Counted from the first letter of the stretch, positions 23,888 to 32,994 are shown. The stretch is DNA of 53,088 nucleotides from Planctomycetia bacterium (GCA_030535245.1 JAUNBJ010000010.1:1-53088), one strand, 5' to 3'. Translations and numbers: made by a program. Notes: a model not told the origin generated them from the sequence alone.

Positions 23888-26119
23888 CTAACTGGAGAAC
23901 CCCAAAAGCCATAGACAGAGCTGTATCAGCCATCCGCAGAACTGCCACAAATACACACAGAGCTTCCACAGGCACCACAGACACAGGTACACTCCCAACA
24001 AAAACCCCAAAATTTCAAAGGTTCTATTGATACTCACATTTTTGGATGTATCGGGATTGTTTGTGGGGGTATTCAGGGTTGGCTTATTGTCAATATTACA
24101 TCCTCGAATGGTCGGATTTCCGTCAGTTTGAACCGCAATTCCGGGTAGTGCATTGTTGTAGACAGCGCAATTCTCAAACGTTCCTTTGCCAGATTCGAGA
24201 ACGTAAACACCAGCACTTTCCCCGTCATAAATATCGCACCCTCGAACCATCGGATTTCCGTTGGTTTGAACATAGATTCCTGCTAGTGTATTGCCATAAA
24301 TTTTGCAATTCTCAAACGTTCCTGTGCCGGATTCGCGAACCAAAACACCACTTCGCTTTCCATCGTAAATATCGCACCCTCGAACCATCGGATTTCCGTT
24401 GGTTTTTACCTCAATTCCGGATAGTGCATTGCCATGGATTTTGCAATTCTCGAACGTCCCTGTACCTGCTTCGAGAACCCAAACACCGTCTTGTTTCCCA
24501 TCATGAATATCGCACCCTCGAACCGTTGGATTGCCGTTGGTTTGAACATAGATTCCTGCTAGTGTATTGCCATAAATTTTGCAATTCTCAAACGTTCCTG
24601 TGCCGGATTCGCGAACCAAAACACCACTTCGCTTTCCATCGTAAATATCGCACCCTCGAACCGTCGGATTTCCGTTGGTTTGAACCGCAATTCCGGATAG
24701 TGTGTTGCCATGGATTTTGCAATTCTCGAACGTTCCTGTGCCGGACTCGTAAACAAAAACACCACTTCGCTTTCCATCATGAATATCGCACCCACGAACC
24801 ATCGGATTTCCGTTGGTTTGTACCGCAATTCCAGGTAGTGCATTGCCATGGATTTTGCAGTTCACAAACGTTCCCTTGCCAAAGTTGGGGATGTGAATAC
24901 CAGCACCTTTCCCATCGTAAATATCACACCCACGAACCATCGGATTTCCGTTGGTTTGTACCTCAATTCCGGGTAGTGCATTGCCATAGATATTGCAATT
25001 CTCAAATGTTCCTGTGCCAAAGTTGTGAACGTAAACTCCAGCACTTTTTCCATCATGAATATCGCCCCCTCGAACCGTCGGATTTCCGTTGGTTGTAACT
25101 ACGATTCCAGAGGTTGTATTGCCATGAATTTTGCAATTCTCAAACGTTCCTGAGCCGGACTCGTAAACAAAAACACCACTTTGCTTTCCATCGTGAATAT
25201 CACACCCACGAACCATCGGATTTCCGTTGGTTGTAACTACGATTCCAGAGGTTGTATTGCCATGGATTTTGCAGTTCTGAACCGTTCCCCGTGCGGAATT
25301 GCTGAAAAATATTCCCGCTCCTCCACAATCATGGAGGGTACATTGCTCCAGAATCGGTGAGGCAGTGACGCCATTCACATCAAGCCCATGAAAGAGCTCC
25401 GAGGAAATATACGTTTGGGAGATATGGGGCGTCCCGCCAGTAATCCTGATACCCGAATGGAGTGTCCCACGGGAGCGAATAGAAATTGCCTTGATGATCG
25501 GACTTCCAAACTCTATTCTGAAAACCGAATCATAGCATTCAACGACCACATCCTTGGGGTTTCCGGTACTTCCGCAAAGGGTGATCGATTTGTTTAGTAT
25601 CTGTGTTTTGGTGAGAGAATACTTTCCTGGTTTTAAGAGAATCGTATCGCCATCCTTCGCGGCATTGTACGCTTTCTTCAGCGTTTTACACGTAGTGGGA
25701 ACGACCCATGTTTTCGTTGACTTTTTTGTGGGAGGAGATTTCGTTTGCGGGGCGGGAGATTTTTCCACGTTTTTGTCGTCGGAAGAAAATGTTTTTTCCT
25801 GCCCACTTTCCTGTCCCCAAAGAACTATGGCCAGCTCCTGAATCAACGACTTGGCATGTTCCGGGATGATTGCCCCATCCTCTACCAGTTTTTTACTGAG
25901 TTTGTCCGCCATCCGTTCCTGAACGCTGCTTGGTTTTTCCCGGACGGCGATCATTTCGTGGAGGATATCCAGCGAAATGGCGGTGTCCAAAACGCGCAAA
26001 TCCCGGTTTTCCAGCTGGTTTTTGTAATCGGACAAAAGAGCTTTCAGTCGCTTGGGATAATTGAAGAAGTCCACCCCATATTGCTTGACGGCAATCACAA
26101 GAACCTCAGAAAGTGCCAT
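23888..26119 (-). CDS. Tandem-repeat right-handed beta-helix protein with C-terminal membrane tail
   Basis: This protein of about 743 residues may start at a TTG at 26194, which adds 25 residues; neither start has a good ribosome site. The N-terminal 100 residues (YPKRLKALLSDYKNQLENRD, LIQELAIVLWG) form a helical domain that I recall at the front of many conflict-type or signalling multidomain proteins. A Pro/Ser/Lys linker follows, then a NosD-like beta-helix that begins with TCKTLKKAYNAAKDGDTILL. It ends in about nine copies of a 46-residue repeat (core GTFENCKIHGN, GIAVQTNGNPTVRGCDI, GKRSGVxVxESGT). A Cys/Trp/Leu-rich hydrophobic tail of about 40 residues suggests C-terminal membrane anchoring. 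No signal peptide. It is divergent from the TerY-type module at 26573-30077, probably its partner. Confidence 0.75.
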   Translation of the reverse strand: MALSEVLVIAVKQYGVDFFNYPKRLKALLSDYKNQLENRDLRVLDTAISLDILHEMIAVREKPSSVQERMADKLSKKLVEDGAIIPEHAKSLIQELAIVLWGQESGQEKTFSSDDKNVEKSPAPQTKSPPTKKSTKTWVVPTTCKTLKKAYNAAKDGDTILLKPGKYSLTKTQILNKSITLCGSTGNPKDVVVECYDSVFRIEFGSPIIKAISIRSRGTLHSGIRITGGTPHISQTYISSELFHGLDVNGVTASPILEQCTLHDCGGAGIFFSNSARGTVQNCKIHGNTTSGIVVTTNGNPMVRGCDIHDGKQSGVFVYESGSGTFENCKIHGNTTSGIVVTTNGNPTVRGGDIHDGKSAGVYVHNFGTGTFENCNIYGNALPGIEVQTNGNPMVRGCDIYDGKGAGIHIPNFGKGTFVNCKIHGNALPGIAVQTNGNPMVRGCDIHDGKRSGVFVYESGTGTFENCKIHGNTLSGIAVQTNGNPTVRGCDIYDGKRSGVLVRESGTGTFENCKIYGNTLAGIYVQTNGNPTVRGCDIHDGKQDGVWVLEAGTGTFENCKIHGNALSGIEVKTNGNPMVRGCDIYDGKRSGVLVRESGTGTFENCKIYGNTLAGIYVQTNGNPMVRGCDIYDGESAGVYVLESGKGTFENCAVYNNALPGIAVQTDGNPTIRGCNIDNKPTLNTPTNNPDTSKNVSINRTFEILGFLLGVYLCLWCLWKLCVYLWQFCGWLIQLCLWLLGFSS
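24092..25288 (-). repeat. Nine 138-bp tandem coding repeats
   Basis: Eight full units and one partial unit of 138 bp (46 codons) run through the beta-helix gene. Neighbouring units are highly similar at DNA level; for example, stretches around the codons for GNPMVRGCDI are almost identical in every unit. Units alternate a few variable residues at the ends of the strands (S/A/Q, Y/L/H). This layout favours unequal recombination and copy-number change. Confidence 0.85.
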
Positions 26120-26249
26120 AAAAAACCCCGCATCCCGGCTGAAAATCAATGCTTCTAATTCGTTCAGTATGATACTTCCACAGGAATCTGTCAACCAGGG
26201 GGGGAATTTTTAATGGGGTGCGATCAAACTTCCTTGCGAGTTTGAGCAA

Positions 26250-26400
26250 GATGGATAATTCCCCTCTTTTCAGAGGGGTGGCAGCCGTAGGCTGACGGGG
26301 TGTTTTAGCACCATGGAAGCGTTCACCACTTCGGAACTACCCCCCGCCCTGACGGGCGTACCCCTTCAAAGAAGGGGAATTTGTACGGCGCGCAGAAAAT
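26250..26400. repeat. Intergenic cluster of three short hairpins
   Basis: Within the 350-base gap between the divergent beta-helix and TerY-C genes are CCCCTCTTTTCAGAGGGG (26261-26278), GCCCTGACGGGC (26346-26357) and CCCCTTCAAAGAAGGGG (26361-26377). A related short CCCCTAAAAGAGGGG stands at 23835-23849, at the other end of the beta-helix gene. They look like a dispersed palindromic repeat type. No convincing promoter pair was seen in the gap. Confidence 0.55.
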
Positions 26401-26572
26401 TTGAACGCACCCTTTTTAATGGGGTACCCCCCTTGAAATCTTCAGGGAAATTTACGATACTGTACTTTTAGTGAGGTACGGGCGATTCAGAAAACGGAAA
26501 TTTCCTTTTACCAGCGGAACCGTTTTTTAGAAGGTCGTTTCTGATTTGGAAAACAGGATGCCGAGAACTTTT

Positions 26573-26938
26573 ATGAAAAAAGAAGCTAACGTAATTATCA
26601 TCCACTGCAACGAAAAAAAGATACGCGACCATGGTAAAATTTTTGGTGCTCGGGTCGAAAAACAAAACGGAGATTGGGTACGGACGTGGGCTTTCCCGAT
26701 ACAGGAATCTACCGCTAAAAAGGAAGGGTACGACAAAACGAAACTGACTGGAACTTTTAGCTGCACGAACGATTATCCGGGATGCCCGTACTGCGGGGGA
26801 AAGCAGTTCTGGATTTGCTCCTGCGGTGCGCTGCATTGTTGGGATGGAAAAACCTGGTTCGTTACCTGCTCTGTTTGTGGCAATGCCGCCAAGCTGGAGA
26901 ATTGCAATACGGTTGATATTTTGGGTGGGGGCTATTGA
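26573..26938 (+). CDS. TerY-C-like zinc-binding protein
   Basis: This protein of about 121 residues has the C-terminal half YPGCPYCGGKQFWICSCGAL then HCWDGKTWFVTCSVCGNAA. The cysteine/histidine pattern (CxxC, CxC, H/C, CxxC) matches the TerY-C metal-binding domain normally fused to TerY-type vWA proteins. The N-terminal half (GARVEKQNGDWVRTWAFPIQ) is typical of what precedes that domain. Here it is a separate gene 24 bases before the kinase, so it probably works with the vWA protein in the same module. Start codons at 26558 (ATG) and 26546 (TTG) are alternatives, and the ribosome site is weak for all. Confidence 0.65.
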   Translation: MKKEANVIIIHCNEKKIRDHGKIFGARVEKQNGDWVRTWAFPIQESTAKKEGYDKTKLTGTFSCTNDYPGCPYCGGKQFWICSCGALHCWDGKTWFVTCSVCGNAAKLENCNTVDILGGGY

Positions 26939-26962
26939 TAAAATCAGGGGAGAAGCAGAAAA

Positions 26963-28258
26963 ATGGAACAACTGGAAAAAGGCACGAAGATTGCATTGGA
27001 AACATGCACAAGCCTGACGATTGATTCTTATATCGCGGAAGGGGGACAGGGACAGGTTTACAAGGTTTTGTACGAAGATCAGCCACGAGCTTTGAAATGG
27101 TACAAGCCCGCAGCGTTGAAAAAACGCGAACTATTCCTGAAAAATTTGCGGGAGAATGTTCGGAAAGGAAGCCCTGGGCCGATGTTTCTTTGGCCTTTAG
27201 GGGTTACGGAGGAAGTGAACGGCACGTTCGGATACGTGATGGAACTCCGTCCCAAGCGGTTTTCTGGGTTTACCGATTTTTTGAACGCCCGCGTTCGGTT
27301 TGCGAATGAGTTGGCTCGTATTCGCAGTGCAATTCATATTGTCACGGGGTTTCAACAGCTCCAGAACAAGGGGTTTAGCTACCAGGATTTGAATGACGGT
27401 AACTTTTTTATCGACCCGACAAACGGTGATGTGCTGATTTGTGATAACGACAATGTGGCGCCGCATGGCACCCATACCGGGATTGCCGGAAAATGTCGCT
27501 ACATGGCGCCGGAAGTGATCCTGGGGAAGGAACAGCCGAACATGCACACCGATCGGTTTTCGATGTCCCTGATCCTCTTTTTGCTCTTTTTTATGAATCA
27601 TCCTCTGGAAGGACAACGGACGCTAACCCCCTGCCTGACGCCGGAAAAAGAACGCGATTTTTACGGGGAAAATCCGGTTTTTATCTTCGATCCCAACGAC
27701 GACTCCAATTCCCCCCACCCTGCGATTCACCGAAACGCTCCCCAGTTATGGAAGGAATATCCGCCGTACTTCCAGGAGGTATTTAGGAAAGAATTTAGCA
27801 AAGATCGGATGACCGGGGAGGGGAGGAAGCACCGACAGGATACGTGGCAGTGGCTCAAACAGTTGGTTCGGCTCCGGAGCGATCTGTGCCAATGTCCGTG
27901 CCAGAAAGACGAGTTCTACCTTTTTGAGCCGAAATCATGCGGAAAATGCAATCGCCGTTTTACAACGCCATTCCAGATTCAAACGCCGGAAATGACGATT
28001 CCACTGCATCATGGAAGTGAGATTTATCGTTGTTATTTGGATGGACTTTACGGAGATACCGAAACGTCGCTTGGCACGGTGGAGTATTCCGAAGCAAAAA
28101 AGAAATGGGTGTTTCGGAACACTTCAGGGGAGGCGCTGGAGTGCACGCTCCCGACGGGGGAAAGCCGAATTTTACCCCCCGAGCGTACCGGGACGATATT
28201 GCCGGGGTTGCGTCTCCGTTTCAAGGGACTTACCGCTACATTCCAGCCCCAAAATTAA
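26963..28258 (+). CDS. Protein kinase-like protein with C-terminal zinc ribbon (TerY-P triad kinase)
   Basis: The 431-residue protein has a eukaryotic-like kinase fold at 20-305. It has a glycine loop AEGGQGQVY (25-33), Lys45 in ALKWYK, catalytic YQDLNDGN (Asp142; Tyr replaces the usual His), metal-binding CDNDNV (Asp161 in place of DFG) and MAPE (181-184). A zinc ribbon follows (Cys309, 311, 313, 326, 329), then a small beta domain to the end. These variant motifs, with DND and the zinc ribbon, characterise kinases of vWA-kinase-PP2C triads. GGGGAG precedes the ATG. Downstream genes supply the vWA and phosphatase. It likely phosphorylates a module component. Active by motif. Confidence 0.85.
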   Translation: MEQLEKGTKIALETCTSLTIDSYIAEGGQGQVYKVLYEDQPRALKWYKPAALKKRELFLKNLRENVRKGSPGPMFLWPLGVTEEVNGTFGYVMELRPKRFSGFTDFLNARVRFANELARIRSAIHIVTGFQQLQNKGFSYQDLNDGNFFIDPTNGDVLICDNDNVAPHGTHTGIAGKCRYMAPEVILGKEQPNMHTDRFSMSLILFLLFFMNHPLEGQRTLTPCLTPEKERDFYGENPVFIFDPNDDSNSPHPAIHRNAPQLWKEYPPYFQEVFRKEFSKDRMTGEGRKHRQDTWQWLKQLVRLRSDLCQCPCQKDEFYLFEPKSCGKCNRRFTTPFQIQTPEMTIPLHHGSEIYRCYLDGLYGDTETSLGTVEYSEAKKKWVFRNTSGEALECTLPTGESRILPPERTGTILPGLRLRFKGLTATFQPQN

Positions 28259-28348
28259 CGTCGTTTTAGAAACATATTCCGGTCATGTGGGAGATTTTCC
28301 CTCCCGGCCAGAACCGAACCCTTTCATAAAACAATTAGGAGTCAACAG

Positions 28349-29071
28349 ATGGGATTGTCCGACATCATTACCGAACCTGTACCTTGCCGAACCATGGTTC
28401 TTTTCTTCGTCATTGATACTTCTGGGAGTATGGAGGGAGAAAAAATCGCGGAAGTCAATAACGCCATTCAGAGCGTGATTCCTGAGGTGCAAAAGATTTC
28501 CGAAGATAGCGCCGACGCGAACATTAAAGTCGCGGTGCTGGATTTTTCTTCGGGCGTGGAGTGGAGAACGCTGGAACCGGTGGATGTGAAAACATTCCAG
28601 TGGGACTTCCTGCAAGCGGGAGGCGTCACGGATTTGGGAACAGCGTGTCAGGAGTTGGCTGCCAAACTTTCACGGAAGGCGTTCATGAAAGATGCTACCG
28701 GGTCCTTCGCGCCGGTGATTATCCTGTTGTCCGACGGGGAACCGACCGACGATTATAAAAGGGGATTGGACGTTTTGCGTCAGAACAACTGGTATAAGTG
28801 TGCTATTAAAATTGCGTTGGCCATTGGCAACGATGCGAATCAAGAGGTGTTGGCCGAGTTCACCGGTAACAAGGAACTGGTTTTGACGGCACACAACCCA
28901 ACCCAGCTGCGAAAAATGATACGGTGCGTGACGGTTACATCGTCCACGATTGGGTCGCAGAGTTCCTCGGTAGCCGATCCGAATCAGCCGATAGACAACA
29001 GTCAGAATTTTATTAATAACCCGGAGATACAGGAATTGATTAACGCCCCAGAGGAAGAGGATGAGTGGTGA
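28349..29071 (+). CDS. TerY-type von Willebrand factor A protein
   Basis: The 240-residue vWA domain has a complete MIDAS: D23-T-S-G-S27 (VIDTSGSM), Thr94 (GGVTDLG) and Asp129 (LLSDGEPTDD). Length and flanking motifs (NNAIQSVIPEVQKI, LGTACQELAAKL, AIKIALAIGNDA) fit the TerY family of cytosolic metal-dependent adaptor proteins. The usual C-terminal zinc domain is missing, and a disordered acidic tail follows instead. The separate gene at 26573 seems to provide that domain. AGGAG precedes the ATG. Its end overlaps the phosphatase gene by 11 bases, so they are translated together. No Ter membrane or TerD genes are nearby. Confidence 0.85.
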   Translation: MGLSDIITEPVPCRTMVLFFVIDTSGSMEGEKIAEVNNAIQSVIPEVQKISEDSADANIKVAVLDFSSGVEWRTLEPVDVKTFQWDFLQAGGVTDLGTACQELAAKLSRKAFMKDATGSFAPVIILLSDGEPTDDYKRGLDVLRQNNWYKCAIKIALAIGNDANQEVLAEFTGNKELVLTAHNPTQLRKMIRCVTVTSSTIGSQSSSVADPNQPIDNSQNFINNPEIQELINAPEEEDEW

Positions 29072-30077
29072 ATACCCGGCCAACGCCGAATATCGCTTTT
29101 TTGCAATAAGCCATATTGGGCGAAGCCATGCTAAAACGAAAAAAGTGTGCCAGGATAACTCCGGTGCTGCGCAGTCCTCCGACAGAAAGATGAAATTTAT
29201 CGCTGTTTCGGATGGGCATGGAGGCAACAATTATTTCCGAAGTCACGAGGGGTCGCGGTTTGCGGTGGAGGCCGCTCAGGCATGTATGGAGGAATTTTAC
29301 GCGCGTGTCACTCCGGAAATGCTGGAACAGATGGAAAGTCCTTCGCAGCAAAGCGTCTATTTTGGAGATATGGCGAAAACCCTGGTGTCGAAGTGGTATG
29401 ATCGTGTTCAGAAAGATTTGGAAGGTTTCCCTTTCTCTGAGAAAGAACTGTCTCCACTTTCCGAGCATTCCGCCCAGCAGTATCATGCCGGAGAACGTGC
29501 TGAACGGGCTTATGGTGCAACGTTGGTGGCTGCGGTGGTTACACCGAAATATTGGTTTGCGATTCAATTAGGGGATGGTTCCTGCGCTGCGGTTTTCGAG
29601 GATGGTACGGTGGAATTTCCGATAGGCGACGATCCCTTCGTACAGCGAGAAGGCACGGTGACATCTTCGTTGTGCGATCGGGAGGCACATCTTCGTTTTC
29701 GGCACTATTTTTCTCAAAACGGAAGGTTTCCCGTAGGCCTTTTTGTGGCGACCGATGGTGTGGAGAACTGTTTTCCCCTTTCTACGATGAAGACGTGGTT
29801 GGAGAAAATCTATCGTTCTATTACGCAGGTGTTTTTGGAATCCGATTTTAATGCGGCCAAAGCGGATTTGCTTGATTACATGAAAAGAGAACTTTCCAAA
29901 AGCGGCGACGACATTTCCATCGCGGGGATGGTCAACGTCCATGGAAAACTCGATTCATTGCCAGAATCTTCGCCGCAACCCCCTGCGGAACCTGAAGCAT
30001 CCAAGCTCGAGGAGAAAAGCCCCCCACCATTGGAGGACTCGGTTTCGGAAGAACAGGATGAAGAACAAGATAAATAG
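29061..30077 (+). CDS. PP2C-family serine/threonine phosphatase
   Basis: The 338-residue protein is a metal-dependent phosphatase. Motifs in order are CQDNSG (Asp32), AVSDGHGGN (Asp51), GATLVAAVV, IQLGDGSC, FVATDGVEN and SGDDISIAG, which cover both metal sites. A Pro/Glu-rich disordered tail follows (PEPEASKLEEKSPPPLEDS). It overlaps the vWA gene and completes the kinase/vWA/phosphatase set, where it should reverse the kinase reaction. No membrane segment. It is the last gene of the module. Confidence 0.9.
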   Translation: MSGEYPANAEYRFFAISHIGRSHAKTKKVCQDNSGAAQSSDRKMKFIAVSDGHGGNNYFRSHEGSRFAVEAAQACMEEFYARVTPEMLEQMESPSQQSVYFGDMAKTLVSKWYDRVQKDLEGFPFSEKELSPLSEHSAQQYHAGERAERAYGATLVAAVVTPKYWFAIQLGDGSCAAVFEDGTVEFPIGDDPFVQREGTVTSSLCDREAHLRFRHYFSQNGRFPVGLFVATDGVENCFPLSTMKTWLEKIYRSITQVFLESDFNAAKADLLDYMKRELSKSGDDISIAGMVNVHGKLDSLPESSPQPPAEPEASKLEEKSPPPLEDSVSEEQDEEQDK

Positions 30078-30192
30078 TCCCGAATGCAAAGCGGCAGCCA
30101 TGATGAGTCGCTCGCACGGGGCTATTTTTATGGAGCCACGGGATGGTACGGATTCTTTCGGGGAGATTTTCGTTTTTCGGTGGTTTGGTATC

Positions 30193-30221
30193 TTGACATT
30201 CGGGGGAATGTATCATAAAAT
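30193..30221 (+). promoter_or_regulatory. Promoter of the rhamnose operon
   Basis: TTGACA (30193-30198), a 17-base spacer and TAAAAT (30216-30221) lie about 50 bases before the ATG of the isomerase gene. Confidence 0.65.
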
Positions 30222-30273
30222 CTAGGGTATTCCAAATTCTGGTATTTGAACGTACGCAATAGGAGAAAAAAAC

Positions 30274-31515
30274 ATGGCCCGTTTGGACGATGCGAAGGAA
30301 ATGTATGAAAATTTGGGGGTCGATGTCGACAAGGCACTGGCCAAACTGCAAAAAGTGAAAATTTCGATGCACTGCTGGCAGGGGGACGACGTATGCGGTT
30401 TCGAGAACTCCGGCGACCTGTCGGGAGGCATTGCGACGACCGGAAATTACCCCGGAAAAGCCCGCACGCCCGACGAGCTGATGGACGATATCGATCAGGC
30501 ACTCCGTCTGATTCCGGGCAAGCACAAGCTCAACCTGCATTCCATCTACGCCATTACCGACGAGAAACCGGAACGCGACGCCCTGGAACCCAGGCATTTC
30601 AAAAAGTGGCAGGATTTTGCCAAAGAGCGGGGGTTGGGGCTGGACTTTAACCCGACGTTTTTCTCGCACCCCAAGGCGGCCGACGGGTTGACGCTTTCGC
30701 ACCCGGACGCCAAAATCCGCAAATTCTGGATCCGTCACGCCAAATGCTGCCGTGCGATTGCCGAGCATTTCGGAAAGAAACTGGGGATTCCGTCGCTGAA
30801 TAATATCTGGGTTCCGGATGGGTTCAAGGACATTCCTGCCGACCGTCTTTCCCCTCGCAAACGGCTGCGGGATTCGCTGGACGAGATTTTCGACGAAAAA
30901 CGGGACGGTAAATACCTGTATGACAGCGTGGAGTCGAAGTTGTTCGGGCTGGGGCTGGAGGCGTGCACGGTGGGTTCGCACGAGTTTTACATGAATTACG
31001 CGGCGAAGCGAGGGGTGCTCTGCCTGTTGGACAACGGGCACTTTCACCCGACCGAATCGGTGGGGGACAAGATTCCGTCGATGCTGCTTTTCAACGACAT
31101 GATGGCGCTGCACGTTTCGCGTCCGGTACGGTGGGACAGTGATCACGTGGTGCTTTTGAACGACGATCTGCGGGAGATTGCCAACGAGATTGTCCGGTGC
31201 AATGCGTTGGACAAGGTCCTGATTGCGTTGGATTATTTCGATGCCAGCGTCAATCGTGTCGCGGCGTGGGTTGTGGGGATGCGGAACATGCAGAAAGCGA
31301 TTTTGGCCGCCCTGCTGACTCCGTGGAAGGAATTTGCGAAGCTCCAGAACGAGGGGCGTTCGTACGAACTGATGGCGTTGATGGAGGAACTTCGGACGTA
31401 TCCCATGGGCGACGTGTGGAACGCGTTCTGCGAGATGAACAACGTGCCGGTCATGCAGAACTGGCTTACAGACGTCAAACAATACGAACAGGACGTGCAG
31501 CGAAAGAGGGGTTGA
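30274..31515 (+). CDS. rhaA: L-rhamnose isomerase
   Basis: The 413-residue cytosolic Mn2+ isomerase interconverts L-rhamnose and L-rhamnulose. Family stretches include KISMHCWQGDDVCGFEN, GGIATTGNYPGKA, KHKLNLHSIYAI, LDFNPTFFSHPKAADGLTLS, NIWVPDGFKD, GSHEFYMNYA, LLDNGHFHPTE and LDYFDASVNR. These include the metal ligands (E of LEA...SHEF, D of DNGHFHP, D of DYFDASVNR). AGGAG precedes the ATG. It is followed after 4 bases by an MFS transporter. Rhamnulokinase and the aldolase are not adjacent. Confidence 0.9.
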   Translation: MARLDDAKEMYENLGVDVDKALAKLQKVKISMHCWQGDDVCGFENSGDLSGGIATTGNYPGKARTPDELMDDIDQALRLIPGKHKLNLHSIYAITDEKPERDALEPRHFKKWQDFAKERGLGLDFNPTFFSHPKAADGLTLSHPDAKIRKFWIRHAKCCRAIAEHFGKKLGIPSLNNIWVPDGFKDIPADRLSPRKRLRDSLDEIFDEKRDGKYLYDSVESKLFGLGLEACTVGSHEFYMNYAAKRGVLCLLDNGHFHPTESVGDKIPSMLLFNDMMALHVSRPVRWDSDHVVLLNDDLREIANEIVRCNALDKVLIALDYFDASVNRVAAWVVGMRNMQKAILAALLTPWKEFAKLQNEGRSYELMALMEELRTYPMGDVWNAFCEMNNVPVMQNWLTDVKQYEQDVQRKRG

Positions 31516-31519
31516 CATC

Positions 31520-32866
31520 ATGGCGGAAAGCAGGGTTTCCCACTGGAAGCAGACGATTATCGCTTCCATGACCAGCTATATCGACGCGGGTTCCATCGTG
31601 GCCGGAGCTGCGGGGATGGCGTTGTGGCAAAAATATATGAATCTGGAAGGGTGGCAGGTCGGGCTTCTCACCGCGTGCAGTTCAAACGCGATCGGAGCGG
31701 CGATTGGGGCGCTTGTCGGCGGCATTTTGTGCGATAAATTTGGCCGCAAGTTTGTCTACACGTACGACCTGCTGGTTTATATGTTTGGGATGTTGTTCAT
31801 CGTGTTTGGCACGAACATTCCGACGTTGGGGTATTGCCTGTTCCTGTTCGGGTATCTGACCATTGGGTTGGCTGTCGGGGCGGACGTGGTGGCCAGTTGG
31901 ACGCTCATTGCCGAGCAGGCTCCGGCGGAAAATCGGGCCAGGCATTGCGGTGCTGCGCAGGTTTTTTGGGCGGTAGGACCGGCCGTGGTGCTTTTAATGC
32001 AGGCGGCGTTGGGGTTCTGCCTGGGCGAGGAAAACGCACTTTTGGGCAACCGAATCGTGTTTGGACACCTGATTGTCGTGGCGTTTGTCGTGTGGCTTTT
32101 GCGTCTGGGAATGCCGGAATCGGACAACTGGAAGAAAGCCAAGGAGCAGGAAAAGGAACTGATCGCCACCGGCAGGGTGAAGCGTTTGGGGATGGTCAAC
32201 CTGCTGTCGCCCACCAACCTGAAAACGGTGCTGTTCCTTTGCGGCGTGTACGTGGTGTGGAACTGGGCGGCGGGAACGATGGGGATGCTGCTGCCGTATA
32301 TTTATCAGAATGTCGGCGGAATCAGCAATTCGGTATCGTGTGCGCTTACGGTGATTCTGTTTGTCGCGTCGGCCCTTTCCACGCTGAGTATCTTCATGGC
32401 GTGGGGGGATCGGGTCAGTCGGCGGCTGATTTACGCCGTGGTTGCCCTTTTGTTCGTTGCGGCCTGGGGGCTGTTTTTGCTTCCGAAAGGGGTCTATTCG
32501 CAGTGGCATTTGACGCTTCCGGTGTTGGGCACGGTGCCGGCCATTTTCGTGTTGATTTCGGTGCTGATGGGGCTGAACAACGGTTCGGGGCAGCAGGCGT
32601 TTTATCAGCTTTGGTGCAACGAACTGTTTCCGTCGCATTACCGTGCGTCGGCACAGGGGTTCACGTTCTTTGTGGCGCGGATCACGGTCGGTTTGTGGAC
32701 GGCTTGTGTTCCAGTGATCATGGGGAAGGATGGCGAAAACTTTGCCACGGCCGCGGCGATCATGGTGGGGTTTGCGTTGTTCAGCATGTTGGTAGGAACG
32801 TTGTTTGCACCGAACACGTCGGGCAAGACGCTGGAGCAGATCGAGCGGGAACGCTACGGCGAATAA
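31520..32866 (+). CDS. MFS transporter, probable sugar (rhamnose) uptake
   Basis: The 448-residue major facilitator protein has about 12 hydrophobic helices. The MFS loop signature GGILCDKFGRK stands between helices 2 and 3. The central loop (MPESDNWKKAKEQEKELIAT) resembles that of the metabolite/H+ or sugar porter group. It shares promoter and operon with rhaA, so L-rhamnose or a related sugar is the likely substrate by context only. The operon ends at the terminator at 32901-32933. Confidence 0.85.
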   Translation: MAESRVSHWKQTIIASMTSYIDAGSIVAGAAGMALWQKYMNLEGWQVGLLTACSSNAIGAAIGALVGGILCDKFGRKFVYTYDLLVYMFGMLFIVFGTNIPTLGYCLFLFGYLTIGLAVGADVVASWTLIAEQAPAENRARHCGAAQVFWAVGPAVVLLMQAALGFCLGEENALLGNRIVFGHLIVVAFVVWLLRLGMPESDNWKKAKEQEKELIATGRVKRLGMVNLLSPTNLKTVLFLCGVYVVWNWAAGTMGMLLPYIYQNVGGISNSVSCALTVILFVASALSTLSIFMAWGDRVSRRLIYAVVALLFVAAWGLFLLPKGVYSQWHLTLPVLGTVPAIFVLISVLMGLNNGSGQQAFYQLWCNELFPSHYRASAQGFTFFVARITVGLWTACVPVIMGKDGENFATAAAIMVGFALFSMLVGTLFAPNTSGKTLEQIERERYGE

Positions 32867-32900
32867 AGATCGCGAACGTAAAGTTAATGTGTCAGAAAGC

Positions 32901-32933
32901 GGGGCGAGAAATTTTTCACGCCCCTTGTTTTTT
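32901..32933 (+). terminator. Rho-independent terminator
   Basis: GGGGCGAGAAATTTTTCACGCCCC (two halves, 32901-32924) folds into a strong stem with one mismatch, followed by TTGTTTTTT. It closes the rhaA-MFS operon. Confidence 0.75.
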
Positions 32934-32953
32934 GGCATTTTCCCGGTTATAAT
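32925..32953 (+). promoter_or_regulatory. Possible promoter overlapping the terminator U run
   Basis: TATAAT (32948-32953) lies 42 bases before the next ATG. TTGTTT, 17 bases upstream at 32925-32930, is a weak -35 and is the terminator tail itself. Confidence 0.45.
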
Positions 32954-32994
32954 GGAGAAAAATCCCACCGTTATTTTGTGAACAGGAGAAAAAG

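Noticed and set aside
24092..25288. Regular repeats, considered as a CRISPR array
   Set aside because: The period is 138 bp with no unique spacers, and the repeats are translated as beta-helix coils.
26573..30077. Tellurite-resistance locus
   Set aside because: The vWA, kinase and PP2C genes fit the TerY triad, but TerC, TerD-type and other ter genes are absent, so the resistance label is not supported.
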